A DNA stretch of 64,000 nucleotides from Marivirga atlantica. Its GTDB lineage: Bacteria > Bacteroidota > Bacteroidia > Cytophagales > Cyclobacteriaceae. The stretch is taken from positions 310,001 through 374,000 of the forward strand of contig NZ_JAERQG010000001.1 in the NCBI RefSeq assembly GCF_016734805.1. Reading direction: 5' to 3'. Every line of letters begins with the position of its first letter. The stretch's first letter is position 1. Both the position numbers and the translations under genes were made by a program. The notes below the pieces were generated by a model. The model had not been told where the DNA came from and did not search any database. It saw only the letters and a program-made list of their open reading frames with translations. Of the stretch, positions 1 to 7,973 are shown one piece after another.

Positions 1-1092
1 ATCCTTGAGCTTACTATTTAATTTATCCTCGGAAAATGACAGGTTCCAAACCCCAGCATATGTTTTTGCACAGTTTAAAATTTCTTTTAGATATATTGTA
101 ATATCAACCCTGGAATCATTCGACAGCTCTTTGGATTTGATATTGTCATCTAAGTCAACATCTTCATCATCATCATCCGTAATTTCTTCATTCGAATAGT
201 AATCAGCATAATAGGCGTATTCTCCAATAAGCTCAACTTTATCTACTTTTGACAGATAATCTTTTTTAAAATATTCTATTAGTCTAGACTGAGTTATTCT
301 AGTTGTATATACTCCGCATATATACTGCCTAAAGAAATCATCAGTCGGAATACCGTCTAGTGTCGTTATAATGTTGCTCCAAATTTCTTTTACATCATTA
401 AGTTTGTGATCACTAATTTTCGCCGCGTGGCCTAAAATAAAGTTTTTAAGAATATCAGTAGCAGATAGTTTGAGCCCCCGATTATTAATTGTTTCAAATA
501 ACTTGTAGGCATCTCGTGCTTGCTGAACATCAAGCCTAATAATTTTTGCCGTGTGTACTAATTTATTATAAAAATCTTCTAGCCAACTTTCACCTTCCTC
601 TTCAAGTCTTTCATTTATAAAAACATCAAAATTATTATATGCATTTAGAAGATTATGATTTTTTACTTCATCTAGTTCATCCCTTAGTAAATTTTTGAAG
701 TCCTTATTATCTAATTCACCAAGAATAAGTTTTGGTATTGAGGAATCATTACCACAATAAATCAAGTTTTGAATTTGATTGGATATATGTGGTTTGTTAA
801 TATGTGAAAATTGTTTTCTAAGGGCATTAAGCAATAAAGTTATTGTCGTGATTCTTTGTTGTCCGTCTACAACATCAATGGTATTGATTCCACCATGATG
901 TAGTCCAGTATGTAGAATAAGCATTCCAAATAAATGACTATCATTGTTCTGGAGCATATCAATATCTTCGAATAGAGCCCATGTTTGATTGTAACCCCAA
1001 GCATACCTTCTTTGGTATGAAGGGATTATAAGTTGTTCGGTTGGATTGTGAAGTAATCCATGGATTGATAGACTTTGGGGAAGAATATTCAT
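1..1092 (-). CDS. DUF262 domain protein (GmrS-like), 3' end outside window
   Basis: An open minus-strand frame runs from an ATG at 1092 to the window edge without a stop (364 codons visible). The N terminus has the DUF262 signatures: YQRRYAW at residues 26-32 and DGQQR at 76-80, which in this ParB/Srx-like fold contribute to nucleotide binding and hydrolysis. DUF262 proteins include the GmrS half of GmrSD, a type IV restriction system that degrades modified phage DNA, and DUF262-DUF1524 fusions with an HNH nuclease. The C-terminal part that would show DUF1524 is not in the window. It is divergently oriented to the HEPN-like gene at 1219. Family confidence is high; a specific defence role is inferred from the island context. 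Confidence 0.88.
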   Translation of the reverse strand, partial: MNILPQSLSIHGLLHNPTEQLIIPSYQRRYAWGYNQTWALFEDIDMLQNNDSHLFGMLILHTGLHHGGINTIDVVDGQQRITTITLLLNALRKQFSHINKPHISNQIQNLIYCGNDSSIPKLILGELDNKDFKNLLRDELDEVKNHNLLNAYNNFDVFINERLEEEGESWLEDFYNKLVHTAKIIRLDVQQARDAYKLFETINNRGLKLSATDILKNFILGHAAKISDHKLNDVKEIWSNIITTLDGIPTDDFFRQYICGVYTTRITQSRLIEYFKKDYLSKVDKVELIGEYAYYADYYSNEEITDDDDEDVDLDDNIKSKELSNDSRVDITIYLKEILNCAKTYAGVWNLSFSEDKLNSKLKD

Positions 1093-1122
1093 TTTTTTGT
1101 TTATTTTGGTTGAAATTATTAA

Positions 1123-1135
1123 TCGGTTTAACCGA
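1123..1135. promoter_or_regulatory. inverted repeat, possible operator between divergent genes
   Basis: A perfect inverted repeat TCGGTT-T-AACCGA sits in the 126-bp gap between the divergently oriented DUF262 and HEPN-like genes. Its position is suitable for a regulator controlling both, but no regulator gene is adjacent, and a 6-bp arm can occur by chance. Confidence 0.3.
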
Positions 1136-1218
1136 CTATTTAAGTTATATAAATTAAAGTAATTATTCTTAAAAGATTCTAAATAATACTATTCAACCAT
1201 TGACTCTATTAATATTCT

Positions 1219-1698
1219 ATGAAGATTCTCGAAAAATTCTACAATTCTGTATTGTCATATGATACCTACCTCCATTTAACAACTATGTATATTGTTTGCT
1301 ACTCTAGGTTTGAATATGCCCTTAAGATGTCAGGGTTTAGGAAAAAAGGGAACTATAAGATCGCAATGGCAGATATTGATGGGTTTTTTCATTCATTACA
1401 ATCAATTGATTTAGATGGAGAGGAGATAAAAAAGTCGGTAAAATATATTTTAGAAAACCCTCCAATGGAGTTGCAAATAATAAGAGGCGAACTAGAATTT
1501 AGACCTATAACTCTTTACCCAGATAACCCTCTAGAGTCCATTAAAGATAGTATGAGAACGATACGAAATAATTTCTTTCACGGCAATAAACAAATTGCAG
1601 GAAATAGTTTTAAAAGAAATGCTGAGCTTATAACTCATTCACTAAAGATTTTAGATAGGTTCGTCGAGGAGAATTCTAGCGTAAGGCAACATTATTGA
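1219..1698 (+). CDS. HEPN-like small protein (candidate RNase)
   Basis: This 159-residue, largely helical protein contains RTIRNNFFHGNK around residues 113-124. R116, N117 and H121 form an R-N-x3-H motif, the Rx4-6H signature of HEPN domains, which are metal-independent RNases common in toxin-antitoxin and anti-phage systems. The basic context and the terminal helix after the motif fit the fold. No antitoxin (for example an MNT nucleotidyltransferase) is adjacent; the neighbours are a DUF262 gene (divergent) and the PIWI-like gene (convergent, 33 bp away). It could also be a non-catalytic HEPN accessory protein. The assignment rests on one motif and fold impression only. Confidence 0.5.
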   Translation: MKILEKFYNSVLSYDTYLHLTTMYIVCYSRFEYALKMSGFRKKGNYKIAMADIDGFFHSLQSIDLDGEEIKKSVKYILENPPMELQIIRGELEFRPITLYPDNPLESIKDSMRTIRNNFFHGNKQIAGNSFKRNAELITHSLKILDRFVEENSSVRQHY

Positions 1699-1731
1699 CA
1701 GGAGCTTTGACCCTAGAATGAATTGATTTTA

Positions 1732-3543
1732 TTATATCTCTCTTTCACTTAAGAATATGTTTATTAATCCGAAAGGATATGGCAGTATTGGACTACCACT
1801 TGATCTAATGAAATCTACATTCATCAATGAAAAGAATTTCTCCTCGTCGAATACGCCTGAAAGTACATCTATTCTTCTTAGCTTATGAGATTTAGACTGT
1901 TTGATATTCATGGCATGCTTAAGACCACTAAAGTATTCCATGTTCTCTTTGTCAAACCAAATACCTTGATGAAGTCCAAGGCCCTTTTTCTTTCCTGGAA
2001 TATTATAAATCTTTTGAAGGGATGTACTCTTTTTGATATTGAGTATTTCATAAATCTGAGTCTTATGTTTTAAAAGATCTTCGAAGGAGAAACTTTCCCC
2101 TAGATTATTATCTAAATACTGGTTAAATTCTTCTTTTCCTTCAATCTTCCACTCATTGATATTACGATCTTCCTCTCTAATCAAAAAATCATTCGTTTTG
2201 TCTGGATATAAAAATTTCTTTTTAAGAGGACTAATCATAATTAGTGTATTAGTATTCGTATTTATTAGGAAAGCTCTGTCTTTAGGAATTGACTTGACAT
2301 TAAAACCAACAAAATCGACATAGGCGCCGAGGAGAATATCTAACTCATCACTTTCCAATAAAGGTTGGATTTCAATTTCATCATTTTTAAACTCTAAAAT
2401 GACGTTTTTATATATATATTTGAAAGACCTGGCTTTTTCAAGTAACGGCAAATATGATGTACTTCTACTTCCAAATAATATTTCTTTTAAAAAGAGCTGG
2501 GTTTTAATTATCTCTATTTTTGGGACAAGATCATCAGCTGTAATATTATAGTTAAAATAGTCTGAAGAGTCAGAATTATTTGAATTTACATTGAGTACAT
2601 GACTGATCTTAAAGTCTTTTTTATACTCTGGATATTTGTCTTTTTTTCCTATGTTCTCTATGCCATCTTTGGTGTAATCCAATAGAATTAATTTGGAATT
2701 AGCTTTGGAGGTATTGGTAATTAATTTAGCTGGAAAATCTTCAGCTTTATTCATTCTTTTATCTAAAATTTCAAACTCAAGAGTTGATAAGTCGACATTA
2801 TAATTTTGAGTGTTTTTTTTATTAAAAATACCGTTGTATTGATATGCTTCGATTCCTATTGAATTAAAATAGTCAAGCATATTCCGAATAAAACTCCATA
2901 AAGGTTTGCTTCTTGTTGACTCATAGTTTTGAAATGATCTAGGATCAATGAAATCAATATGACTTCTATTTTTGTTGTTGGAATATTTTTGAAAAACTAA
3001 AGCATTTTCGTGAATCAACTTTTTGGATCTCAATTGCTCTAGTTGGAAAAAATTTTTTCTGTCTCGAGGAATATATATCTCCTCTCTGTAATAAGCATCT
3101 TTTGCTCTTACTCTTCTAAAGGTAACGGCATGATCCTCTATTAAAATTACGTTCCCCTTTTTGTAATCATGGGTTATATCTAATTCTAATGCTTGTATAA
3201 AATCCTGAGATGAAGATTTAACCAAGATATATGGTCGATAACTACTTTTGAAAAAGTTATTATCAATCGAATCATAAGAATATTTATTAAATAATAACTT
3301 AATGCAATCTGGAAAATTTTCTTCTAGCGACTTCTCTTCTCCTTCTTTACCTGTATGATATACTAAGTTTTGATAGCTATTAAAGTAATAAGGCCCTTCT
3401 ATATTCTTCTTAATCCAATTATGAGCATCTAAGTATTTATTAGGACCATTGAACTTTGGTACTTTTACAGCTTTGATAATTGAATTAAAGTTAGACTTAT
3501 TTAAATCGAATTTAATGGATGTTTGAAATACAATCTCACTCAT
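1732..3543 (-). CDS. uncharacterised protein, possible PIWI/Argonaute-like partner of helicase-nuclease
   Basis: This 603-residue protein is not confidently recognised. It is AT-rich, has no membrane segment, and starts at an ATG overlapping the helicase stop as ATGA (3540-3543), so the two are translationally coupled. Features that recall MID-PIWI proteins are a central LILLDYTKDG (about 286-294) followed by KYPEYKK...FKISHVLNVN (303-320), similar to a MID-type Y-K...K...Q/N phosphate-binding run, and a C terminus SPILPYPFGLINIF (584-597) close to the terminal LPYP/LPVP segment of PIWI domains. No DEDX catalytic set is obvious, so it would be inactive as a slicer. Known pPIWI-RE systems pair a PIWI protein with a DinG-type helicase and an REase, which is the same company seen here. 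That identity is an inference. Confidence 0.35.
   Translation of the reverse strand: MSEIVFQTSIKFDLNKSNFNSIIKAVKVPKFNGPNKYLDAHNWIKKNIEGPYYFNSYQNLVYHTGKEGEEKSLEENFPDCIKLLFNKYSYDSIDNNFFKSSYRPYILVKSSSQDFIQALELDITHDYKKGNVILIEDHAVTFRRVRAKDAYYREEIYIPRDRKNFFQLEQLRSKKLIHENALVFQKYSNNKNRSHIDFIDPRSFQNYESTRSKPLWSFIRNMLDYFNSIGIEAYQYNGIFNKKNTQNYNVDLSTLEFEILDKRMNKAEDFPAKLITNTSKANSKLILLDYTKDGIENIGKKDKYPEYKKDFKISHVLNVNSNNSDSSDYFNYNITADDLVPKIEIIKTQLFLKEILFGSRSTSYLPLLEKARSFKYIYKNVILEFKNDEIEIQPLLESDELDILLGAYVDFVGFNVKSIPKDRAFLINTNTNTLIMISPLKKKFLYPDKTNDFLIREEDRNINEWKIEGKEEFNQYLDNNLGESFSFEDLLKHKTQIYEILNIKKSTSLQKIYNIPGKKKGLGLHQGIWFDKENMEYFSGLKHAMNIKQSKSHKLRRIDVLSGVFDEEKFFSLMNVDFIRSSGSPILPYPFGLINIFLSEREI
2323..2337 (+). 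repeat. GGCGCCGAGGAGAAT motif, copy 1
   Basis: This GC-rich 15-mer is identical to the copy at 6812-6826 and shares 13-14 bases with the inverted copies at 4273 and 5112. It lies antisense inside the PIWI-like gene. Its function is unknown. Confidence 0.6.
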
Positions 3544-6500
3544 TTGTAAAAGCTGGTTTTAAGTTCATCAAGTTTCTTTGAAATTATGTCGCCTGTAATA
3601 GGATTAGTGATTCCTGGACAAATAAATATCTCGGCAACATTTAAATTGACCTTCTTACCGTTTAGACTGAATCCAGTTGTTTCATAGGAAAATATATTTT
3701 CGTCATAGGTATAATTAACGATATAATAACGAGCGCTTGGACATACTTTTCTGATTGTTTTAAGCTTCTCAATAGCACTGGTAAGCAGGTCTTTACCTGA
3801 AAAAAACAGTTCATTTAATGAACCTTCCCCATAAAGCTTAGCATCAATAAAATTATCTTCAATTCTAAAATCTGCTAATTCTACAAGCTGTCTATCTTTG
3901 ATATGTTCAACCTCAAAGCCTTCCGAGTACATTATTGCTTTAACGGCTTCCTCACCTATAGCTCCACAAACAATTGCTTGAAAGAACAAAGGGTTCCAAA
4001 TCTTCTGCTCTTCGTATTGACTTGTCCTAAGTTCAACCTCATAGCCGTGATTATAAAAATAGTTTTTAACTACCTTGTTTTTGACAATTAACTCAAAGGG
4101 ATATTTATAATTTATTCTTAAACAATCTTCAGTTTGTTCTGGTAGAATCTCTTTACCCTTCTTAAAGATCAATCCGTCCTTTAGCAGCCTTGTTTTAATA
4201 ATAGCATTATCTAGCTTTACTGGCTTTTGTATCAAGGCATCTTCTCTCAATTGAATCCATTCATGCCAAGGGTTCTCCTCGGCGCCTTTGTCATCCTCGG
4301 AACTATTTCTATATATGGCAAGTCTTTTTAATAGTAGACCGATTTCACGTTTTAAGGCTTCCGTACTATTACCAATATCTTCCGAGCTTAGTGCTTTTTT
4401 TATTTTTGAAACTGTAGAGTTTTTAGCTATAATATTATCAAGTTTCTCAAAGTAGTCTGACTTAAATGAAGCTCTTTCTCGTAGAGAAGTGTGGTTTTGA
4501 TACTTTTCGTCTGTTAGGAATGTTGAATAAACATCTCTTACATCATCCCATAGAATTACTTCACAATGAGGGGTGTACTTCCATTGTCTATCCTGCCGTC
4601 CTAGTACTTGAATAATAAGAGAAGCCATGTATAGCGTATACTCATCTGATTTCAGATACATAGAGTTAAGTCTATTCAAGCCTTGATTGAGGTTAGAGAA
4701 GTAGGTTTTGTAATCAATTTCTTTATTGAAAAGCATTTTTACCAACAAGTAAAAATTCTCCTTTTTAATTGAGCGTTCTTTAAATCTATCCTTACTATTA
4801 CGTTCAATAGCACTAAATCCAAAATAGTCTTTCTCTAAAATCGCAATAGCCTCAAAATCAGTTTTCTTATTTCCATTCCAGCAGACAGGGTTGATTCCAT
4901 TTGAAGCGCTTGCAAATTGCGTCAAAACTATTGTAGCGTGGTTTCCATTATTAAATATTGCCTGATAGTCTTTATTTTTAGCAGACATGAGGTGAGAGGT
5001 ACTTTTATCGAAAAAGAATAGATTTAGCGTTTTATCCTCAACATCAATTTCTTGATGAATTTTAAAATGCTTTACATTCCACCTACTATGAATTTCAGTA
5101 TACCTGGCTGCATTCTCCTCGGCGAATAGGTTTTTTATTTGTGAAAAGGTTGAAGCATAAACTAAATGCGTCTTTGAAATTGAATCTTTAACTACATATT
5201 GAAAATATTTTAAGAATCTAAGTGTCCTATCAAATCTATTTTCAATTGCATTAATGCTATCATATCCACCTTCTGAATTTAAAAAACCATCATGTTTGAT
5301 AATTTTCATCTCATTTTGGAGGGTATCTGTTTTGTTATTTAGAAGAGATTTAAATGTTATTTGTGTTTGACGCTCTTCAGCCTTTTCTAATATTTTTGAT
5401 TTAATAACTGATTTGTAATCAGGACTCCAATCGATGAAATAATTCTGTTTCATCAGGGCAGCGACATCATAGTGATTCACATTCCTTGGTATCTGTATAG
5501 TAGCACTTACACCAAAAACAAGGTTTTTCCTTGATAACTGATCAATTATGTTTTCAGGAGTGGATATTAATTGAGAATGGTTGATTGACACTTTATTTGA
5601 TACAAGGAGATCTGTGCTGTTCTGCTCTATAAAATTTAGAGTTCCAGTATAAAATCGATTTAGATCTGTATCTTTTCTGCTTTTTTGTACCCTAAAAAGG
5701 TAAGGTGTAGTTGATGAAAGAAAATGATAAATCCTGCCTGGCGTATCGTCATTATGAGAGCTCCAGATATCGTTAATAAGAAAATTATAATAATTCTCCC
5801 CTTCTCTATCCAGTATGACCCTAAAAGCACTTTGTATATTCGTTAATACTCTTATAAATATTCTAAAAAAGACATTAGAGTAAATACCATCTTTGTTTTC
5901 ACTGAGCAAAAAATAATCCGTATCCTTCGGTTGTTCAATAAAGAAACCCTTTTTTAAGAATTCCTTATTTGAATGAAACGCTGCCTGCAAATTATTTTTA
6001 GTTTTTGCTTTTATGAAATAATGGCGTTTAGGAAATTCGATTTTGTTGAAATCAAGATCCTTTTTGAAGGTGTCATATACTTTCTTTAGCCTTTCTATTC
6101 CATGATCTGTCTTTTTGTGCCAATTCATAAAATCTTCTAAAAAAACTAAAAGATTGTTCAGCTCTCTTTCATTGGTTATATGCTTTAATACTGTTCTGAA
6201 TGTATAATCAAATTCGTCAATTACAATTATATGGTCTTTAAGAGTCATTAATGAATGCAGACTCTTACCATCATAAGTACTTTTCAAAAGCTTTTGTATC
6301 GAGGCTACCAGAACCTTATCCTCTCCCTCAGTAAATCGGCTAAGAGGAAATAGGTAGTTTCGACCTTCGGTGTCCAGTTTCACATAATCTCTTATATATC
6401 TAAATATCCAATTAGCATCTTCCGATAAGATTGATGAGTCTTCTAGGATGTTAAGTTGCTTGATTCTGAGTACCTTATTTACTTTAGCGTTTAAACGTGG

Positions 6501-6791
6501 ATGACCTTGAAAGTATCTTTCTTTACATTGTTCTAATATATTTGAGTTAATTAAATCAAATAAATGATCAGCTTCACTTTTTAAGTGAACAGCTTTTTCA
6601 CTTACTTCCTCAAAAAACTGATTAGCTAACTTGTTAAAGTATGTCGTATAGATTAGCTTTTTGCTACCTAGTTTATCTACTATTTCAGTTATCGCTTTAG
6701 TTTTTCCCATTCCAGTTGGGGCTGGGACAAAAAACAATCCCTTATTATTTTTTTTTATAACGTCGCGGTAGATATCAGAAATTCTTTCCAT
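3540..6791 (-). CDS. SF2 helicase fused to C-terminal PD-(D/E)XK-like nuclease
   Basis: This 1083-residue protein has Walker A APTGMGKT (24-31), motif II DEFD (about 192), SATIQIP in the middle (motif III-like), a T-rich VLTQFASASNGIN segment and motif VI QVLGRQDRQ (about 730), which together make an SF2 helicase resembling DinG or Cas3-type enzymes. The C-terminal region has GAIGEEAVKAI (about 945), ELADFRI (about 973) and FIDAKLYG (about 982): an E...D...D-A-K pattern typical of restriction-endonuclease-fold nucleases. It is the first gene of a two-gene unit with the PIWI-like gene (ATGA overlap). Expected role: nucleic-acid unwinding and cleavage in an anti-phage or anti-plasmid system. 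Cas3 is unlikely because there is no HD domain and no cas gene nearby. Confidence 0.75.
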   Translation of the reverse strand: MERISDIYRDVIKKNNKGLFFVPAPTGMGKTKAITEIVDKLGSKKLIYTTYFNKLANQFFEEVSEKAVHLKSEADHLFDLINSNILEQCKERYFQGHPRLNAKVNKVLRIKQLNILEDSSILSEDANWIFRYIRDYVKLDTEGRNYLFPLSRFTEGEDKVLVASIQKLLKSTYDGKSLHSLMTLKDHIIVIDEFDYTFRTVLKHITNERELNNLLVFLEDFMNWHKKTDHGIERLKKVYDTFKKDLDFNKIEFPKRHYFIKAKTKNNLQAAFHSNKEFLKKGFFIEQPKDTDYFLLSENKDGIYSNVFFRIFIRVLTNIQSAFRVILDREGENYYNFLINDIWSSHNDDTPGRIYHFLSSTTPYLFRVQKSRKDTDLNRFYTGTLNFIEQNSTDLLVSNKVSINHSQLISTPENIIDQLSRKNLVFGVSATIQIPRNVNHYDVAALMKQNYFIDWSPDYKSVIKSKILEKAEERQTQITFKSLLNNKTDTLQNEMKIIKHDGFLNSEGGYDSINAIENRFDRTLRFLKYFQYVVKDSISKTHLVYASTFSQIKNLFAEENAARYTEIHSRWNVKHFKIHQEIDVEDKTLNLFFFDKSTSHLMSAKNKDYQAIFNNGNHATIVLTQFASASNGINPVCWNGNKKTDFEAIAILEKDYFGFSAIERNSKDRFKERSIKKENFYLLVKMLFNKEIDYKTYFSNLNQGLNRLNSMYLKSDEYTLYMASLIIQVLGRQDRQWKYTPHCEVILWDDVRDVYSTFLTDEKYQNHTSLRERASFKSDYFEKLDNIIAKNSTVSKIKKALSSEDIGNSTEALKREIGLLLKRLAIYRNSSEDDKGAEENPWHEWIQLREDALIQKPVKLDNAIIKTRLLKDGLIFKKGKEILPEQTEDCLRINYKYPFELIVKNKVVKNYFYNHGYEVELRTSQYEEQKIWNPLFFQAIVCGAIGEEAVKAIMYSEGFEVEHIKDRQLVELADFRIEDNFIDAKLYGEGSLNELFFSGKDLLTSAIEKLKTIRKVCPSARYYIVNYTYDENIFSYETTGFSLNGKKVNLNVAEIFICPGITNPITGDIISKKLDELKTSFYK
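4273..4286 (-). repeat. GGCGCCGAGGAGAA motif, copy 2
   Basis: A 14-base match on the minus strand, inside the helicase gene, where it encodes Gly-Ala-Glu-Glu-Asn using codons (GCC, GAG) that are rare in this AT-rich gene. Confidence 0.6.
5112..5124 (-). repeat. CGCCGAGGAGAAT motif, copy 3
   Basis: A 13-base match on the minus strand, also inside the helicase gene, encoding Ala-Glu-Glu-Asn. Shorter relatives (CGAGGAGAA) occur at 1665-1674 (+) and around 1838-1846 (-). Confidence 0.55.
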
Positions 6792-6811
6792 GAAAACTAT
6801 ATTTAAGAAAG

Positions 6812-6826
6812 GGCGCCGAGGAGAAT
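6812..6826 (+). repeat. GGCGCCGAGGAGAAT motif, copy 4
   Basis: An exact copy of the 15-mer at 2323, non-coding, 21-35 bp upstream of the helicase start codon. It lies in the 185-bp gap between the helicase and the membrane protein gene and could be part of the promoter or leader of the helicase unit. Confidence 0.6.
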
Positions 6827-6976
6827 CCTTAAGTTATATTTGTCAGTCAACATCAATCTATTTTGACTAATAAATTAAACTATTAGTGGGTTCTGGAGAT
6901 AAGCCTTTTGGTTGAAAATTTTATAAGACTGTTAAAATAAATGATCAATAATCAAAATACAAAAGTATGATTCAAT

Positions 6977-7684
6977 TTATCTTTTAAGATTGATTTTCGA
7001 TGGAAAGATCAAATCATTTGAGTCGTATGGTATAACCTTTCCGGCGCATTCATCATAAATCAGTGTTTTGGTACTTGTCTTAGCTATGTAAAATTTATCT
7101 GTATCATTTTCCTCCATAAGTAAGACTTCTTTATCCTTAAACATAATTTCAAAAGTTTCTCTATTGGAAACAGCTCCTTCAAAATCTGCTAATGCTAAGA
7201 AGAATGCGTAAATCATCAATAAAACTATATTTAAATAGATTAAATTCTTGTTGTAAAAAATAACCAGGATTGATAGTGTAAATGAAACGCTAAAAAGTAT
7301 TACCGTAAAAAAATAGGGGTGTAGGAACATAATATTTTTTAATAGGAAGGAACCTATTAGCGCAATCCATAACGACTTCAAAAAAAGCAAATTCAGTAAA
7401 TCTCTTTTTGTTTCTGGCTTTGAAAGCTTTATTCTAAAAACCATTAACAGGGGTATCGACATAATAAAAACAGCGATGATTAATGGAATTATTTCCAACC
7501 CCTTGATAAACATTAAGAATGGAGGATCCTGAATGACGAAGATACGTTCAGCTGACAAATTTGTATAATTAAAAAAGGACAGGTAGTAACTTAATCCGAT
7601 CAGTGATATCGTTACCCCATAGTAAATGTAATTATGTTTATAGCCGCCTTTGTAATTAAAATCAGATTCTAACCATTTTGCCAA
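6977..7684 (-). CDS. five-helix membrane protein with soluble C-terminal tail
   Basis: This 235-residue protein is not assigned to a family. Hydrophobic segments lie at about 18-38, 63-83, 104-121, 124-144 and 148-168, followed by a charged tail of about 65 residues containing YDECAGKVIPYDSNDL. The topology suggests an inner-membrane protein with a cytoplasmic or periplasmic tail. It is transcribed leftward toward the helicase but separated from it by 185 bp that hold the helicase promoter region, so it is probably a separate unit. A short inverted repeat GACTG-TT-CAGTC lies immediately upstream of the start codon (about 7686-7697). In defence islands, membrane proteins of this size often act as effectors, but nothing in the sequence shows that here. 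Confidence 0.6.
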   Translation of the reverse strand: MAKWLESDFNYKGGYKHNYIYYGVTISLIGLSYYLSFFNYTNLSAERIFVIQDPPFLMFIKGLEIIPLIIAVFIMSIPLLMVFRIKLSKPETKRDLLNLLFLKSLWIALIGSFLLKNIMFLHPYFFTVILFSVSFTLSILVIFYNKNLIYLNIVLLMIYAFFLALADFEGAVSNRETFEIMFKDKEVLLMEENDTDKFYIAKTSTKTLIYDECAGKVIPYDSNDLIFPSKINLKR

Positions 7685-7790
7685 CTGACTGTTCAGTCTG
7701 CTTATTTTTAATAAAGAGGGCTTTATGCGGTTTAAATAAAGAATTACAGATGGGTTTTGCCGTTGACTCTGATTGTTGAAATATAGAAAT

Positions 7791-7815
7791 AAAAAAAGCC
7801 TTCTACAAGAAGGCT
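7791..7815 (-). terminator. rho-independent terminator of the permuted tRNA-like transcript
   Basis: The hairpin AGCCTTCT-ACA-AGAAGGCT (7797-7815) has a run of seven A on its left on the plus strand, which becomes a U tract after the hairpin for a leftward transcript. It ends the RNA that carries the 40-codon ORF and the tRNA-like structure. A second AT-rich hairpin lies at about 7830-7852. Confidence 0.85.
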
Positions 7816-7865
7816 ATCTATATTAGTAGGCCATATTATTAAAAATAATGGCTCTTTGAATTCAA

Positions 7866-7949
7866 CTCGGTGCCTTGCCACTTGGCTACTTGCACTTCTA
7901 TATTTAATCCATTGAGTGCAAGGAGAGAATCGAACTCTCGATCTCCGAG
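7866..7949 (-). ncRNA. circularly permuted tRNA-like RNA (3' half precedes 5' half)
   Basis: Read on the minus strand. The 3' half comes first: anticodon-stem 3' strand CTCGG (7949-7945), variable loop AGATC, T arm GAGAG-TTCGATT-CTCTC (7939-7923) and acceptor 3' strand CTTGCAC (7922-7916). After a 20-nt spacer the 5' half follows: acceptor GTGCAAG (7895-7889), TA, D arm GCC-AAGTGGCAA-GGC (7886-7872), A26 and anticodon-stem 5' strand CCGAG (7870-7866). Acceptor (7 bp) and anticodon stem (5 bp) pair between halves, and conserved T8, A14, G15-C48, G18G19 and TTCGA are all present. No anticodon loop remains: the stem continues as GAATTTAA / TTGAATTC with a 7-nt bulge. CCA is not encoded. After 5' and 3' tRNA processing the product would be two pieces held by pairing, as in two-piece tmRNA. 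Confidence 0.85.
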
Positions 7950-7973
7950 GTTTATCTTAAATTCTCTAATACC

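Noticed and set aside
5-199. Plus-strand 64-codon open frame at the left edge
   Set aside because: It lies antisense to the DUF262 gene, whose minus-strand frame carries the YQRRYAW and DGQQR motifs; the plus frame has only low-complexity Ser runs.
3540-6791. Cas3 of a CRISPR system
   Set aside because: There is no HD nuclease domain, no other cas genes and no array; the nuclease is a C-terminal PD-(D/E)XK-like domain.
7866-7949. Interpretation of the tRNA-like region as ordinary ssrA tmRNA
   Set aside because: It has a proper D arm and anticodon stem, lacks the G-U acceptor pair expected for alanine charging, and no resume-tag frame of the usual Bacteroidota type was seen; the permuted-tRNA reading fits better.
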